Made by a program: the position numbers and the translations under genes | Assembly: GCA_016280345.1 (NCBI GenBank) | Contig: JAEEGN010000073.1 | Location: forward strand, 1-22,523 | Direction: 5' to 3' | Source of the DNA: Selenomonadaceae bacterium | GTDB lineage: Bacteria; Bacillota; Negativicutes; Selenomonadales; Selenomonadaceae | Length of the DNA stretch: 22,523 bases | Shown: positions 6,182 to 13,879 of the stretch, piece by piece | Layout: each line of letters begins with the position of its first letter | How positions within the stretch are numbered: position 1 is the stretch's first letter | The notes under the pieces: generated by a model | Database searches by the model: none | What the model was told of the DNA's origin: nothing | The model's input: the letters and a program-made list of their open reading frames with translations, nothing else

Positions 6182-6798
6182 CAGAGAAAACGAGCCGGGA
6201 GAACAATCCCGTCTTTAGCCGGCGAAGCATACGGAAATTCCTGGAGAAGGACGTACCGGCCGCCGCTATCGGGGAAATCCTCGAGGCGGGCCGCGCCGCG
6301 CCGTCGGCCAAGAACCGTCAGCCGTGGAAGTTCATCGTCTACGGCGGCAGGCCGAAACAGGCTCTGCTGCGCTGCATGGAGCAGGGGCTTTACCGGGAAC
6401 GGCACGGCGAGCCGCTTCTGCCCAAATCCGCTTTCGGCCTTCCCGACGCGAGGCACACCCTTCGCGTCATGCGCCATGCCCCGGTCCTCATCATCGTCAT
6501 GAACACGAACGGCAAAAACCCGTTCCTTCCCCTTGACGGCGATGACAGGATTGCCGAGATATGCGATACCCTGTCCATCGGCGCGGCCATCGAGAACATG
6601 CTGCTGACGGCGGAAAATTTGGGGCTGGGCACGCTCTGGATCGGCAATACCTGTTTTGCCTATACGGAAATGATGGAATGCCTCCGGACGGAAGGGCAGC
6701 TGGTCGGCGCCGTGGCGCTGGGATATGCCGATGAACATCCGGCGGCGCGACCGCGCAAGGAACTGCGCGAGATCGTGGAGTACCGGTGGGAAGAATGA
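6178..6798 (+). CDS. Nitroreductase family FMN-dependent oxidoreductase (206 aa)
   Basis: Members bind FMN and reduce nitro groups, quinones or similar acceptors with NAD(P)H in the cytosol. The ATG at 6178 overlaps the stop of the hydrolase gene in ATGA and has GGGAGG seven bases upstream. The FMN-binding signature is near the start: FSRRSIRKFLEKDVP, followed by AGRAAPSAKNRQPWKFIVY (S/N-QPW motif). SIGAAIENMLLTAENLGLGTLWIG is the dimer-interface and flavin-contact region, and VGAVALGYADEHPAARPRK is the usual C-terminal block. Length fits the family. The 130-base gap to the next gene holds no ORF and no clear terminator. Substrate unknown. Confidence 0.92.
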   Translation: MTEKTSRENNPVFSRRSIRKFLEKDVPAAAIGEILEAGRAAPSAKNRQPWKFIVYGGRPKQALLRCMEQGLYRERHGEPLLPKSAFGLPDARHTLRVMRHAPVLIIVMNTNGKNPFLPLDGDDRIAEICDTLSIGAAIENMLLTAENLGLGTLWIGNTCFAYTEMMECLRTEGQLVGAVALGYADEHPAARPRKELREIVEYRWEE

Positions 6799-6928
6799 TT
6801 CGTCAGCCCGCTTCCGGTGGGAGTTTTCACGGGCAAGGAGGATTTTTCCGTTTCGTAGCGAATATCTCTTACAGAAAAATGTTTCACAGCGGCTGCCGGG
6901 AATGACCGGCGGCGGGGAGGGATTCATC

Positions 6929-7309
6929 ATGTCAAACATCAAGCGTATCCTGGTGCCGGTGGACGGCTCCGTGAGCAGCGCCAAGGCCGTGGAGCAGGCG
7001 ATTTACTTCGCCGGCCAGTGCGCCGCCGTCCTGGATTTCCTCTATGTCGCCAGCGACATCAACAAGGACATCCCCAGCGACCTCGTCTTTGACGAGATAT
7101 GGAAGAAGCTGCCCGAGGGACAGGCGGCGGAAAAACACGTGGAGAACGGCAACGTGGCCAAGGCCATCGTCCGGGTGGCCGCCGGCGCCAAGGACGATCT
7201 CATTATCATGGGCAGCCGGGGCCTCGGCATCTTCCGCGGCGCCCTCATCGGCAGCGTCAGCCAGAAAGTCATGGAGGAGTCGCCGATCCCGGTCATGGTG
7301 GTGAAGTAG
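6929..7309 (+). CDS. Universal stress protein, UspA family (126 aa)
   Basis: This is a small cytosolic ATP-binding stress protein, usually a dimer. The ATG at 6929 has GGGGAGG eight bases upstream and gives the canonical start MSNIKRILVPVDGSVSS; the longer open frame upstream is not protein-like. The nucleotide-binding signature G-x2-G-x9-G-S is complete from G95 (GSRGLGIFRGALIGS), so an ATP-binding subtype is likely. The end IPVMVVK is the typical last strand. The protein is slightly shorter than the usual 140 residues, because the stretch between strand 2 and the ATP loop is compact. It lies 50 bases ahead of the S41 peptidase gene on the same strand and may be cotranscribed. Confidence 0.92.
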   Translation: MSNIKRILVPVDGSVSSAKAVEQAIYFAGQCAAVLDFLYVASDINKDIPSDLVFDEIWKKLPEGQAAEKHVENGNVAKAIVRVAAGAKDDLIIMGSRGLGIFRGALIGSVSQKVMEESPIPVMVVK

Positions 7310-7358
7310 GCCGCAGTCACGGCCCAACGCGAATATCTGGCGACGGAGGTGGACGGAA

Positions 7359-9116
7359 ATGAAACGGCTCAAAGGCAGGATTGCGGCCCTTTTGCTGGCG
7401 GGCAGCCTGTTGTTTACGCCGGTGTACTGTCAGGCTGAGACAGAGCCGCCGGAAGCGGCGGCGACAGAGATCGCGGCGCTTGAAACGGCGGCCGCGCACG
7501 AAATCGAAAGAAAGACGACGACGATTTATTACGGCGATATGGAGGCGGAGCACCGGGGCGAAATCGACCTCTTCTTCGTCGACGGCGCGACCGACGTTCC
7601 CTATATTTCCGTGGAAACCGCCCGGGATGTGCTGATCCGTATGGTCAGGGAGATGGGCGCCCCGAACTACGATCTGACGATGGAGACCAAAGGGGAACGG
7701 GTGATGCTGAGCCGGGAAACCTATTACCCGGTAGTCTTTGACTGCCAGGAGGACACCATCGCCTTCTGGGATTACGACGCTTTCATGAACCAGAATCCGA
7801 AGGCGACGCTGATGGATCTGGTGGGGTTTTCCGGCTTCAATGAAAAAGGCGAGGCGGAACTGTTCCAGAGAAGCGATACCTCTTTCGAGCGGTACGGCGA
7901 AGCCATCACCTTCCGGCCCGGGGATTACGGCATCGACATGTTCTGGCAGGAGGGGACGCATTATCTGCCGCTCCAGCTTTTCAGCGATATCCTGCTGGCG
8001 CAGAACGCCATGAACACGCTCTATAACGGCGAAGCCGTTTTCGTCCTGGTGGACGGAAACCTGAAGCCCTTTGAGGAAACGTATTACAACGTCCCGCAGC
8101 CGGCAAGGAGAAGCGAGACGCTGGCCGCGTTCAATTACAACGAGCTCTGCTTTGCTCTTGACGCGCTCTACGGCCTGAAGGAACAGCATACTATCAAGAA
8201 TTTCGACATGATGTTCCTGCAGGCGGGATTGAAGGAACCGCTTTTGAGCCCGGACCCACAGGTGGCCGGGCAGGCGCTCTGCGACCTGACCTTCATGCAC
8301 CTCGACGACCTGCACAGCGCCTTTGCCCATCGCTCCTACCGAATGAAAGAGAAGCCGCAGCGTCGCTATGGCACGTCGTGCCGACAAAGCCTCGCCGATA
8401 TGGAGCGGTACGCGACCGCCCGGAAGAAACGCTATCCCGACGGCATCCCCGGGTATGAAGAGGTGGGGAACACCGCCTATATCACCTTCGACTCCTTTAC
8501 CGTCGAGGGCGTGGACTATTACACGGAAAAAGCGGAGGATCATCTGACGGACACCATGGGGCTGATGATTCACGCGTTTTCCCGGATCACGCGGAAAGAC
8601 AGCCCCATTGAGAACGTGGTGCTGGACCTTTCCAACAACGGGGGCGGCGCCGCGCCTGCCGCCGCTTACACCATCGGCATGTTTTTGGGCGAAGGCTCCA
8701 TCAGTCTCACCAATCCCCTGACGGGGGCCCTGGTCACCCAGAATTTCAAGACCGACCTGAATCTGAACCGGCAGTTTGACGAAAGGGACAATCTGCTGAA
8801 CTACAATCTCTTCTGCCTGACCTCGCCGAACAGTTTCTCCTGCGGCAATCTGGTGCCCAGCGTGCTGAAGAATTCCCACCGGGTCACGATTCTCGGGCAA
8901 ACCTCGGGAGGCGGCGCCTGCGTGGTGCAGAACATGACGACTGCCGACGGCTGCGTATTCACCATATCGGGACCGTATCGCCTGGCCTATACGAAGAACG
9001 GCTCCTTCTACGACATCGACAAAGGCGTGACGCCGGATTTCGTTCTGCCGACGCCGGACCAGTTCTACAATCGGAAGCATCTGACAAAGTACATCAACGG
9101 CCTGCTGTGGAAATGA
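7359..9116 (+). CDS. Secreted S41-family (tail-specific protease-like) peptidase homologue (585 aa)
   Basis: ATG 7359 has GGAGG nine bases upstream. A signal peptide covers residues 1-27 (hydrophobic IAALLLAGSLLFTPVY), so the protein acts outside the cytoplasm. Residues 30-260 show a copper-amine-oxidase-N/stalk-like pattern (VPYISVETARDVLIRM, HYLPLQLFSDILL) but resemble no family I can name firmly. The C-terminal half is S41-like: NVVLDLSNNGGGAAPAA matches the hallmark (LRxNxGG), then CLTSPNSFSCGNLVPSV with likely nucleophile S494, then GQTSGGGACVV. In classic CtpA/Prc enzymes the latter block is GxxTxGKG with the catalytic lysine; here that position is glycine. No PDZ domain is obvious. The function may be a tricorn-type serine peptidase, or the catalysis may be altered. 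A strong terminator follows. Confidence 0.8.
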   Translation: MKRLKGRIAALLLAGSLLFTPVYCQAETEPPEAAATEIAALETAAAHEIERKTTTIYYGDMEAEHRGEIDLFFVDGATDVPYISVETARDVLIRMVREMGAPNYDLTMETKGERVMLSRETYYPVVFDCQEDTIAFWDYDAFMNQNPKATLMDLVGFSGFNEKGEAELFQRSDTSFERYGEAITFRPGDYGIDMFWQEGTHYLPLQLFSDILLAQNAMNTLYNGEAVFVLVDGNLKPFEETYYNVPQPARRSETLAAFNYNELCFALDALYGLKEQHTIKNFDMMFLQAGLKEPLLSPDPQVAGQALCDLTFMHLDDLHSAFAHRSYRMKEKPQRRYGTSCRQSLADMERYATARKKRYPDGIPGYEEVGNTAYITFDSFTVEGVDYYTEKAEDHLTDTMGLMIHAFSRITRKDSPIENVVLDLSNNGGGAAPAAAYTIGMFLGEGSISLTNPLTGALVTQNFKTDLNLNRQFDERDNLLNYNLFCLTSPNSFSCGNLVPSVLKNSHRVTILGQTSGGGACVVQNMTTADGCVFTISGPYRLAYTKNGSFYDIDKGVTPDFVLPTPDQFYNRKHLTKYINGLLWK

Positions 9117-9139
9117 CCGTTTTCCCGGCCAATGAACAA

Positions 9140-9186
9140 GGGGCTGCCGCACGTTTCGCAAAGTGCGGCAGCCCCCCCTTTTTTTT
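9140..9186 (+). terminator. Strong rho-independent terminator after the S41 peptidase gene
   Basis: GGGGCTGCCGCAC at 9140-9152 pairs perfectly with GTGCGGCAGCCCC at 9163-9175 around a 10-base loop. A run of eight T residues follows at 9179-9186. It begins 23 bases after the stop codon. Confidence 0.92.
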
Positions 9187-9271
9187 CGCGGCGACCGGGA
9201 AAGTGGCCGGGAACCGATCCCGGCGGAAGAAACGCGGTACCCGGCAGGATTTTCCCCGCGTTTGTCGAAGT

Positions 9272-9287
9272 ATTATAAGATTATAAT
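9272..9287 (+). promoter_or_regulatory. AT-rich promoter-type element with direct repeat ahead of the efflux operon
   Basis: Inside a GC-rich gap lies ATTATAA-G-ATTATAAT, a 7-base direct repeat whose second copy contains a perfect TATAAT (9282-9287). No good -35 sits 16-18 bases upstream; TTGTCG at 9261-9266 is too close. This is probably the -10 of the efflux operon, possibly dependent on an activator or overlapping a repressor site. Confidence 0.4.
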
Positions 9288-9322
9288 GAAATTTCTTTTT
9301 TCCGAAAACGGGGGATGCGTTT

Positions 9323-10411
9323 ATGCGCGGGAAGATCATAGAGGGCGCGGCCGTTGTCTGCCTCATGGCGGCGCTGCTGGCGGGCTGCGGGGAAGAAAAG
9401 AATACGGCGGCGCTGCCGCCGATGGTGAAATATCAGCGGGTCACCAACGGCGCCGGCCAGATGGGGACGGTGTACGCCGGGACGGTGCGGGGGCGCTACG
9501 AGACAAATTTGGCCTTCCAGGTGGGCGGGCAGATCCTGTCCCGAAGGGCGCAGCTCGGCGACCGGGTGAAAGCGGGACAGGTGCTGATGACCATTGACCC
9601 CAAGGACATCGCGCAGAAGGCCCAGCAGGGCGACGCCCAGGTGGTGGAGGCCCAGGCGCAGCTCAAGCTGGCGGAGATGAACCTCGCCCGCTACCGCGAG
9701 CTTTACGCGGCGGCGGCGATTCCCGCGGCCATGCTCGACCAGTACCAGGCGGCGTACGACCGGGCCCTGGCCGCCTGTCAGAACGCCGAGGCTCTGGCGA
9801 CGCAGGGGCACAACGCCCTTTCCTATACGGAGCTTACCGCCGGCGCCGACGGCGTGATCTCGGCGGTGACCGCCGAGGCGGGCCAGGTGGTGGCGGCGGG
9901 GCAGACGGTGATGACGCTGGTCCAGACGGAGGAGCTGGAAGTCGAAATCAACGTGCCGGAAAACCGTCTGACCGAGGTGCCGGTGGGGCGGTCCGCCCAG
10001 GTGTCTTTCTGGGCGCTGGGCCAGACGGCGGCGGGCGGCGTCGTCCGCGAAGTAGCGCCGATGGCCGACAACGTGGCCCGGACGTACCGCATCCGGGTTT
10101 CGCTGCCGGCCCCGCCGGCGGGCATGGAACTGGGCATGACGGCCAGCGTGGCCCTGCCGGAGGAAGGCAGCACCCGGCGCGGTGCCGTGCTGCCCCTTTC
10201 CGCCATTTACCAGACGGGCGACACGCCTAAAGTCTGGGTTGTAACCAAAGAAAACAGGGTCACGCTGAAACCGGTCACCGTGGAGAGCTTCCGCGCCAAT
10301 GAAGTCTGGGTCAGCGGTCTCGATGAAGGGGAGACCGTGGTGACCGCCGGCGTCCAAAAGCTGCATGAGGGCGACGAGGTGCGTCTGGGACCGGAGGCGA
10401 GCCGTCCATGA
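9323..10411 (+). CDS. RND efflux periplasmic adaptor (membrane fusion) lipoprotein (362 aa)
   Basis: The adaptor bridges the inner-membrane RND pump to an outer-membrane channel. The ATG at 9323 has GGGGGA seven bases upstream. A lipoprotein signal peptide ends in the lipobox LLAGC with acylated C22. The order then fits HlyD/AcrA proteins. A first half of the lipoyl-like domain (FQVGGQILSRRAQLGDRVKAG) is followed by a coiled-coil hairpin of roughly residues 100-160 (AQVVEAQAQLKLAEMNLARY...). The second lipoyl half (LTAGADGVISAVTAEAGQVV) is followed by beta-barrel and membrane-proximal domains (LEVEINVPENRL to the end). The hairpin is short, as in adaptors of simple RND pumps. The stop overlaps the pump start (ATGA at 10408-10411), so translation is coupled. 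No regulator gene lies next to it. Confidence 0.93.
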   Translation: MRGKIIEGAAVVCLMAALLAGCGEEKNTAALPPMVKYQRVTNGAGQMGTVYAGTVRGRYETNLAFQVGGQILSRRAQLGDRVKAGQVLMTIDPKDIAQKAQQGDAQVVEAQAQLKLAEMNLARYRELYAAAAIPAAMLDQYQAAYDRALAACQNAEALATQGHNALSYTELTAGADGVISAVTAEAGQVVAAGQTVMTLVQTEELEVEINVPENRLTEVPVGRSAQVSFWALGQTAAGGVVREVAPMADNVARTYRIRVSLPAPPAGMELGMTASVALPEEGSTRRGAVLPLSAIYQTGDTPKVWVVTKENRVTLKPVTVESFRANEVWVSGLDEGETVVTAGVQKLHEGDEVRLGPEASRP

Positions 10412-13400
10412 AGAACCTGACGGAAGTATCGCTGCACCACAAGGGGCTGGCCTGGTACTTCATCATTGTGGTCTTCCTGGCGGGTTTTCTCGCCTATTTC
10501 CGGCTGGGCCGCATGGAGGACCCGTCCTTTACCATCCGCCAGATGGTGGTGACCGCCGCCTGGCCGGGGGCGACGGCGGAGCAGATGGAGCAGCAGGTCA
10601 CGGACAAGCTGGAGAAGCGGTTCCAGGACGTGCCCGGCATCGACTACATCAACAGCTGCACCCGGGCGGGCTCGACCATCATCTACATCACGCTGCGGGA
10701 TGACGTCAACCGCGCGGATATCCGCCCGACCTGGCGCGACCTCCGGAACTTCGGCGAGGACGTGAAGGCGCGGCTCCCCGAGGGCGTGTACGGCCCTTAC
10801 TACAACGATCGTTTTGACGACGTGTACGGCTCCATTTACGCCGTAACCGGCGACGGCTATTCCTACGAGGAACTGCGGCAGAGCGCCGACCGGGCCCGGC
10901 GGTTGATCCTGCGGGTTCCCAGCGTGCAGAAGGTCGAGCTGCTGGGCGTGCAGGAGGAAAAGGTCTATATCGAAATCGAGAAATCGAAGCTGTCGGCGCT
11001 GGGCATCCCGCCCACGGCCATCGCGGCGGCGGTCAAGACGCAGAACCAGATCGCCCCGTCGGCGATGCTGGAAACGGAGACGGACAACGTATTCCTGCGG
11101 GTGACCGGCACCTTCTCCGACGTCGAGGCCATCCGGGAAACGCCGGTGAGCGCCGGGGGCCGCATCTTCCGCCTCGGCGACATCGCCGCCGTGGAGCGGC
11201 GCTACGCCGATCCCGGGGAGACGAAGATGTACTTCAACGGGCAGCCGGCGGTGGGCATCGCCGTGTCGATGGAGCCGGGCGGCAACGTGCTGCAGCTCGG
11301 CGAAGACCTGAACCGGCTCATCGCCAGGATCCGGGCGGAGGAGCCGGCGGGCCTCGAAATCAACCGCGTCTCCGATCAGCCGGCGGTGGTCGAGGAATCC
11401 ATCGGCGACTTCGTGAGCTCGCTGCGGGAGGCGGTCTTCATCGTCCTCCTGGTGAATTTCCTGAGTCTCGGCGTCCGCACCGGCATGGTGGTGGCGGGCT
11501 GCATCCCGCTGGTGCTGGCGGGGACGCTCTGCGTCATGTACGCCCTGGGCATCGACCTCCACAAAGTTTCTCTGGGGGCCCTCATCATCTCTCTGGGGCT
11601 GTTGGTGGACGACGCCATCATCGCCGTGGAAATGATGAGCGTCAAGCTGGAGGAGGGCATGGACCGCTTCCACGCGGCCTGCCACGCCTTCAACGTCACG
11701 GCGATCCCGATGCTCACCGGAACGCTCATCACCTGCTCCGGCTTCATCCCGGTCGCCTTCTCCGTGGGCGACGCCGCCGAGTTCTGCGAATCGCTGTTTC
11801 CGGTGGTAGCCAGCGCTCTCCTGATTTCCTGGGTCGTCTCCGTCATGGTGGCGCCGCTTTTCGGCACCTATCTGATCCGGGTCCGGAAACCGGAGGGTGG
11901 GGACGGCGCGCCGGTCGTTCTCTATCAGACGCCCTTCTATCAGCTTTTCCGCCGGCTGCTGGGCTGGTTCCTGCGTCACCGGGGACTGGTGCTGATCGGG
12001 ACGGCGGCCTGCTTCGCCGTTTCCGTATTCCTGCTGCGATTCGTCAAGCAGGAATTCTTCCCGCCGTCGCTGCGGCCGGAAATCCTCATTGAGATGCGAC
12101 TGCCCGAAGGTTCGTCGAAAAAGGCCACAGACGCCGAGGCGGCCCGCTTCGCCGCCTTCCTCGACGAGCGGATGGACGAGATCGACAACTACTCCTATTA
12201 CGTCGGCGACGGCGCGCCGCGCTTCGTGCTGACGAAGAACCCGCTGACGCCGGCACCGAACATCGCCCAGTTCGTCATCGTGGCCAGGGACGTCAAAACC
12301 CGCAAGGAACTCACGGCCGAGGTCCGCCGGGAACTGGCGGACGCCTTCCCCAACGTCCGGGTGAACCTCCAGCTCATCCAGACAGGGCCGCCGGCGGATT
12401 ATCCGGTCATGCTCCGGGTGGCCGGCGAGGATAAGGACCGGGTGCGGGAATTGGCCGCCGAAGTCGCGGGCCGGTTGCTGACGGACGACAACTACACCGA
12501 CGTCCATCTCGACTGGAACGAGAAATCGAAGGCACTGCGCCTGGAGCTCGACCAGGACAAGCTGCGGGCCATGGGAATTTCCAGCCAGGAGCTGGCCCAG
12601 ACGCTCTATACGGAAATCTCCGGCGCCAACGTGGCGGAATACTACCGCGGCGACCGTACCATCGGCATCCAGCTCCGCCTGCCGGAACAGGACCGCGGCG
12701 ACCTCGAGACGCTGAAGGAACTGCCGGTCTATCTCGGCGCCAAGGGCTACGTGCCCCTGGCGCAAATCGCGAAAATCTCCTATGAGGCGGAAAACGGCGT
12801 AATTTGGCGGCGGGACCTCAATCCCACCGTCACCGTCCAGGCGAACATCCTGCGGGGCACCGGCGACGACGCCGCGAAAAAGGCCCTGACCATGATCGCG
12901 GACCTCCGCGACGACCTGCCGCTGGGCTATACCATCGAACCGGGCGGTTCACTGGAGGACAGCGCCAAGTCGATGGAGGACCTCATGGTCCCCATGCCGG
13001 GCATGGTGCTGGTCATCATGACGTTGCTGATGATCCAGCTCGGCAACGGCAAGGATATGCTGCTGACAATTCTCACGGTACCGCTCTGCATCATCGGCAT
13101 TTCCGCCGGCATGCTGCTGACCGGAGCCGCCATGGGCTTCGTGGCGATTCTCGGCATCCTCTCGCTCTCGGGCATGATCATCCGCAACACCGTCGTCCTC
13201 ATCGACCAGATCCGCCAGCACCTGGCGGAGGGCGAGAATCCCTGGGACGCGGTGGTGGATTCGGCCATCATGCGCTCGCGGCCCATCATGCTGACGGCGG
13301 CCACCACCATCCTCAGCATGTTGCCGATGATGCCCAATCCCTTCTGGCAGCCCATGGCGGTCGCCATTGCCAGCGGTCTCCTGGTGGCGACCGTCCTGAC

Positions 13401-13464
13401 GCTCCTGATCTTCCCCTCCATGTACGCGGCAATGTACCACATCGAAGAGCCGGAGAAAGAATAG
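10408..13464 (+). CDS. RND family efflux transporter permease, AcrB/HAE-type (1018 aa)
   Basis: This is a proton-driven inner-membrane exporter working as a trimer with the adaptor encoded just upstream. Length fits the family. The N-terminal helix (WYFIIVVFLAGFLAYFRLGRMEDPSFTIRQMVV) and the porter sequence WPGATAEQMEQQVTDKLEKR are typical. TM4 has LGLLVDDAIIAVEMM with D401 and D402, the proton-relay aspartates. The sequence repeats in two halves, each with a six-helix block (about 340-500 and 860-1010). At the TM10 lysine position of AcrB (K940) this protein has arginine in GMIIRNTVVLIDQI, in keeping with a subfamily distinct from AcrB. The HME metal-pump signatures are absent, so drugs, bile salts or other amphiphiles are likelier substrates. 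No TolC-like gene lies within the window. Confidence 0.94.
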   Translation: MKNLTEVSLHHKGLAWYFIIVVFLAGFLAYFRLGRMEDPSFTIRQMVVTAAWPGATAEQMEQQVTDKLEKRFQDVPGIDYINSCTRAGSTIIYITLRDDVNRADIRPTWRDLRNFGEDVKARLPEGVYGPYYNDRFDDVYGSIYAVTGDGYSYEELRQSADRARRLILRVPSVQKVELLGVQEEKVYIEIEKSKLSALGIPPTAIAAAVKTQNQIAPSAMLETETDNVFLRVTGTFSDVEAIRETPVSAGGRIFRLGDIAAVERRYADPGETKMYFNGQPAVGIAVSMEPGGNVLQLGEDLNRLIARIRAEEPAGLEINRVSDQPAVVEESIGDFVSSLREAVFIVLLVNFLSLGVRTGMVVAGCIPLVLAGTLCVMYALGIDLHKVSLGALIISLGLLVDDAIIAVEMMSVKLEEGMDRFHAACHAFNVTAIPMLTGTLITCSGFIPVAFSVGDAAEFCESLFPVVASALLISWVVSVMVAPLFGTYLIRVRKPEGGDGAPVVLYQTPFYQLFRRLLGWFLRHRGLVLIGTAACFAVSVFLLRFVKQEFFPPSLRPEILIEMRLPEGSSKKATDAEAARFAAFLDERMDEIDNYSYYVGDGAPRFVLTKNPLTPAPNIAQFVIVARDVKTRKELTAEVRRELADAFPNVRVNLQLIQTGPPADYPVMLRVAGEDKDRVRELAAEVAGRLLTDDNYTDVHLDWNEKSKALRLELDQDKLRAMGISSQELAQTLYTEISGANVAEYYRGDRTIGIQLRLPEQDRGDLETLKELPVYLGAKGYVPLAQIAKISYEAENGVIWRRDLNPTVTVQANILRGTGDDAAKKALTMIADLRDDLPLGYTIEPGGSLEDSAKSMEDLMVPMPGMVLVIMTLLMIQLGNGKDMLLTILTVPLCIIGISAGMLLTGAAMGFVAILGILSLSGMIIRNTVVLIDQIRQHLAEGENPWDAVVDSAIMRSRPIMLTAATTILSMLPMMPNPFWQPMAVAIASGLLVATVLTLLIFPSMYAAMYHIEEPEKE

Positions 13465-13526
13465 GCAAAGCGGCGGAAGGGGATTGCCAAAATTCATAAA
13501 GGAAAGGAACAATTCCCCATGAAAAA

Positions 13527-13721
13527 ATGATGATGCCAACCTCGCAGGATTCCCTAGAGCTATCTGTATTATCCTATTTTTCACATTTCCAGGCAATGGG
13601 ATGTTCCAGAATGTCACCTAAATTTAAGGAAGCGATTTCAAACGGAGCCCCGAACGGGATTTTGGTGCCCCATATCATTGATGCGTTGAAAGGCGGCAAA
13701 GCACGGCGCAAAAAGAGTTGA
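13527..13721 (+). CDS. Possible small protein (64 aa), perhaps frameshifted at its start
   Basis: The open frame begins with three ATGs at 13527 and ends LVPHIIDALKGGKARRKKS, with a basic tail. The only good ribosome binding site (AAGGAAAGGA at about 13500-13509) is placed for the ATG at 13519. That ATG reads ATG AAA AAA TGA and stops at once. One extra A in the run of six (13522-13527), or a -1 slip there, would join that start to the long frame and give MKKMMM plus the rest. The stretch is richer in AT than the efflux genes, and I do not recognise the product. It may be a real small gene, a recently broken one, or noncoding sequence. Confidence 0.35.
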   Translation: MMMPTSQDSLELSVLSYFSHFQAMGCSRMSPKFKEAISNGAPNGILVPHIIDALKGGKARRKKS

Positions 13722-13766
13722 ATCACGGAAGGAAACGCCGATGCCTTGTCCCCTGACCGTCTTTCC

Positions 13767-13825
13767 CCGGCCGCGCTTTCCCGGAGCGGACGCATTTCCC
13801 TTCGGGCGCGGTCGGTTTCTTTTTT
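13767..13825 (+). terminator. Rho-independent terminator between the efflux region and miaB
   Basis: CCGGCCGCGC at 13767-13776 pairs with GCGCGGTCGG at 13806-13815 (ten pairs, one G-U). The loop of 29 bases can fold further (CCCG with CGGG). TTTCTTTTTT follows at 13816-13825. The 13465-13861 gap otherwise holds the small frame at 13527-13721 and the miaB promoter. Confidence 0.75.
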
Positions 13826-13835
13826 GCTCCGGGTA

Positions 13836-13844
13836 TGATATAAT
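13836..13844 (+). promoter_or_regulatory. miaB: Extended -10 promoter of the miaB-mutS-mutL operon
   Basis: TGATATAAT at 13836-13844 is a perfect extended -10 element (TG-n-TATAAT). The -35 region falls in the T run of the preceding terminator and is weak, which extended -10 promoters tolerate. Transcription would begin near 13851, some 29 bases before the TTG start of miaB. Confidence 0.65.
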
Positions 13845-13879
13845 ATCGAGAAAATTTTTTTGTGGAGCGAAGAACTATC

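Noticed and set aside
6860..7340. The 10-base word GCGAATATCT occurs ahead of both the stress protein and the S41 peptidase genes
   Set aside because: Only two copies, no symmetry, and different spacing to the starts; chance is the simplest explanation.
7317..9161. Minus-strand open frame (614 codons) opposite the S41 peptidase gene
   Set aside because: It mirrors a gene with signal peptide, ribosome binding site and S41 motifs, and it reads through the terminator hairpin at 9140-9186, which makes it implausible.
10207..12765. Long open frame (852 codons) on the minus strand opposite the efflux adaptor/pump genes
   Set aside because: It is antisense to two unmistakable RND genes. Its product is rich in His, Arg, Asp and Val with no domain, as expected from the mirrored codon bias of GC-rich DNA.
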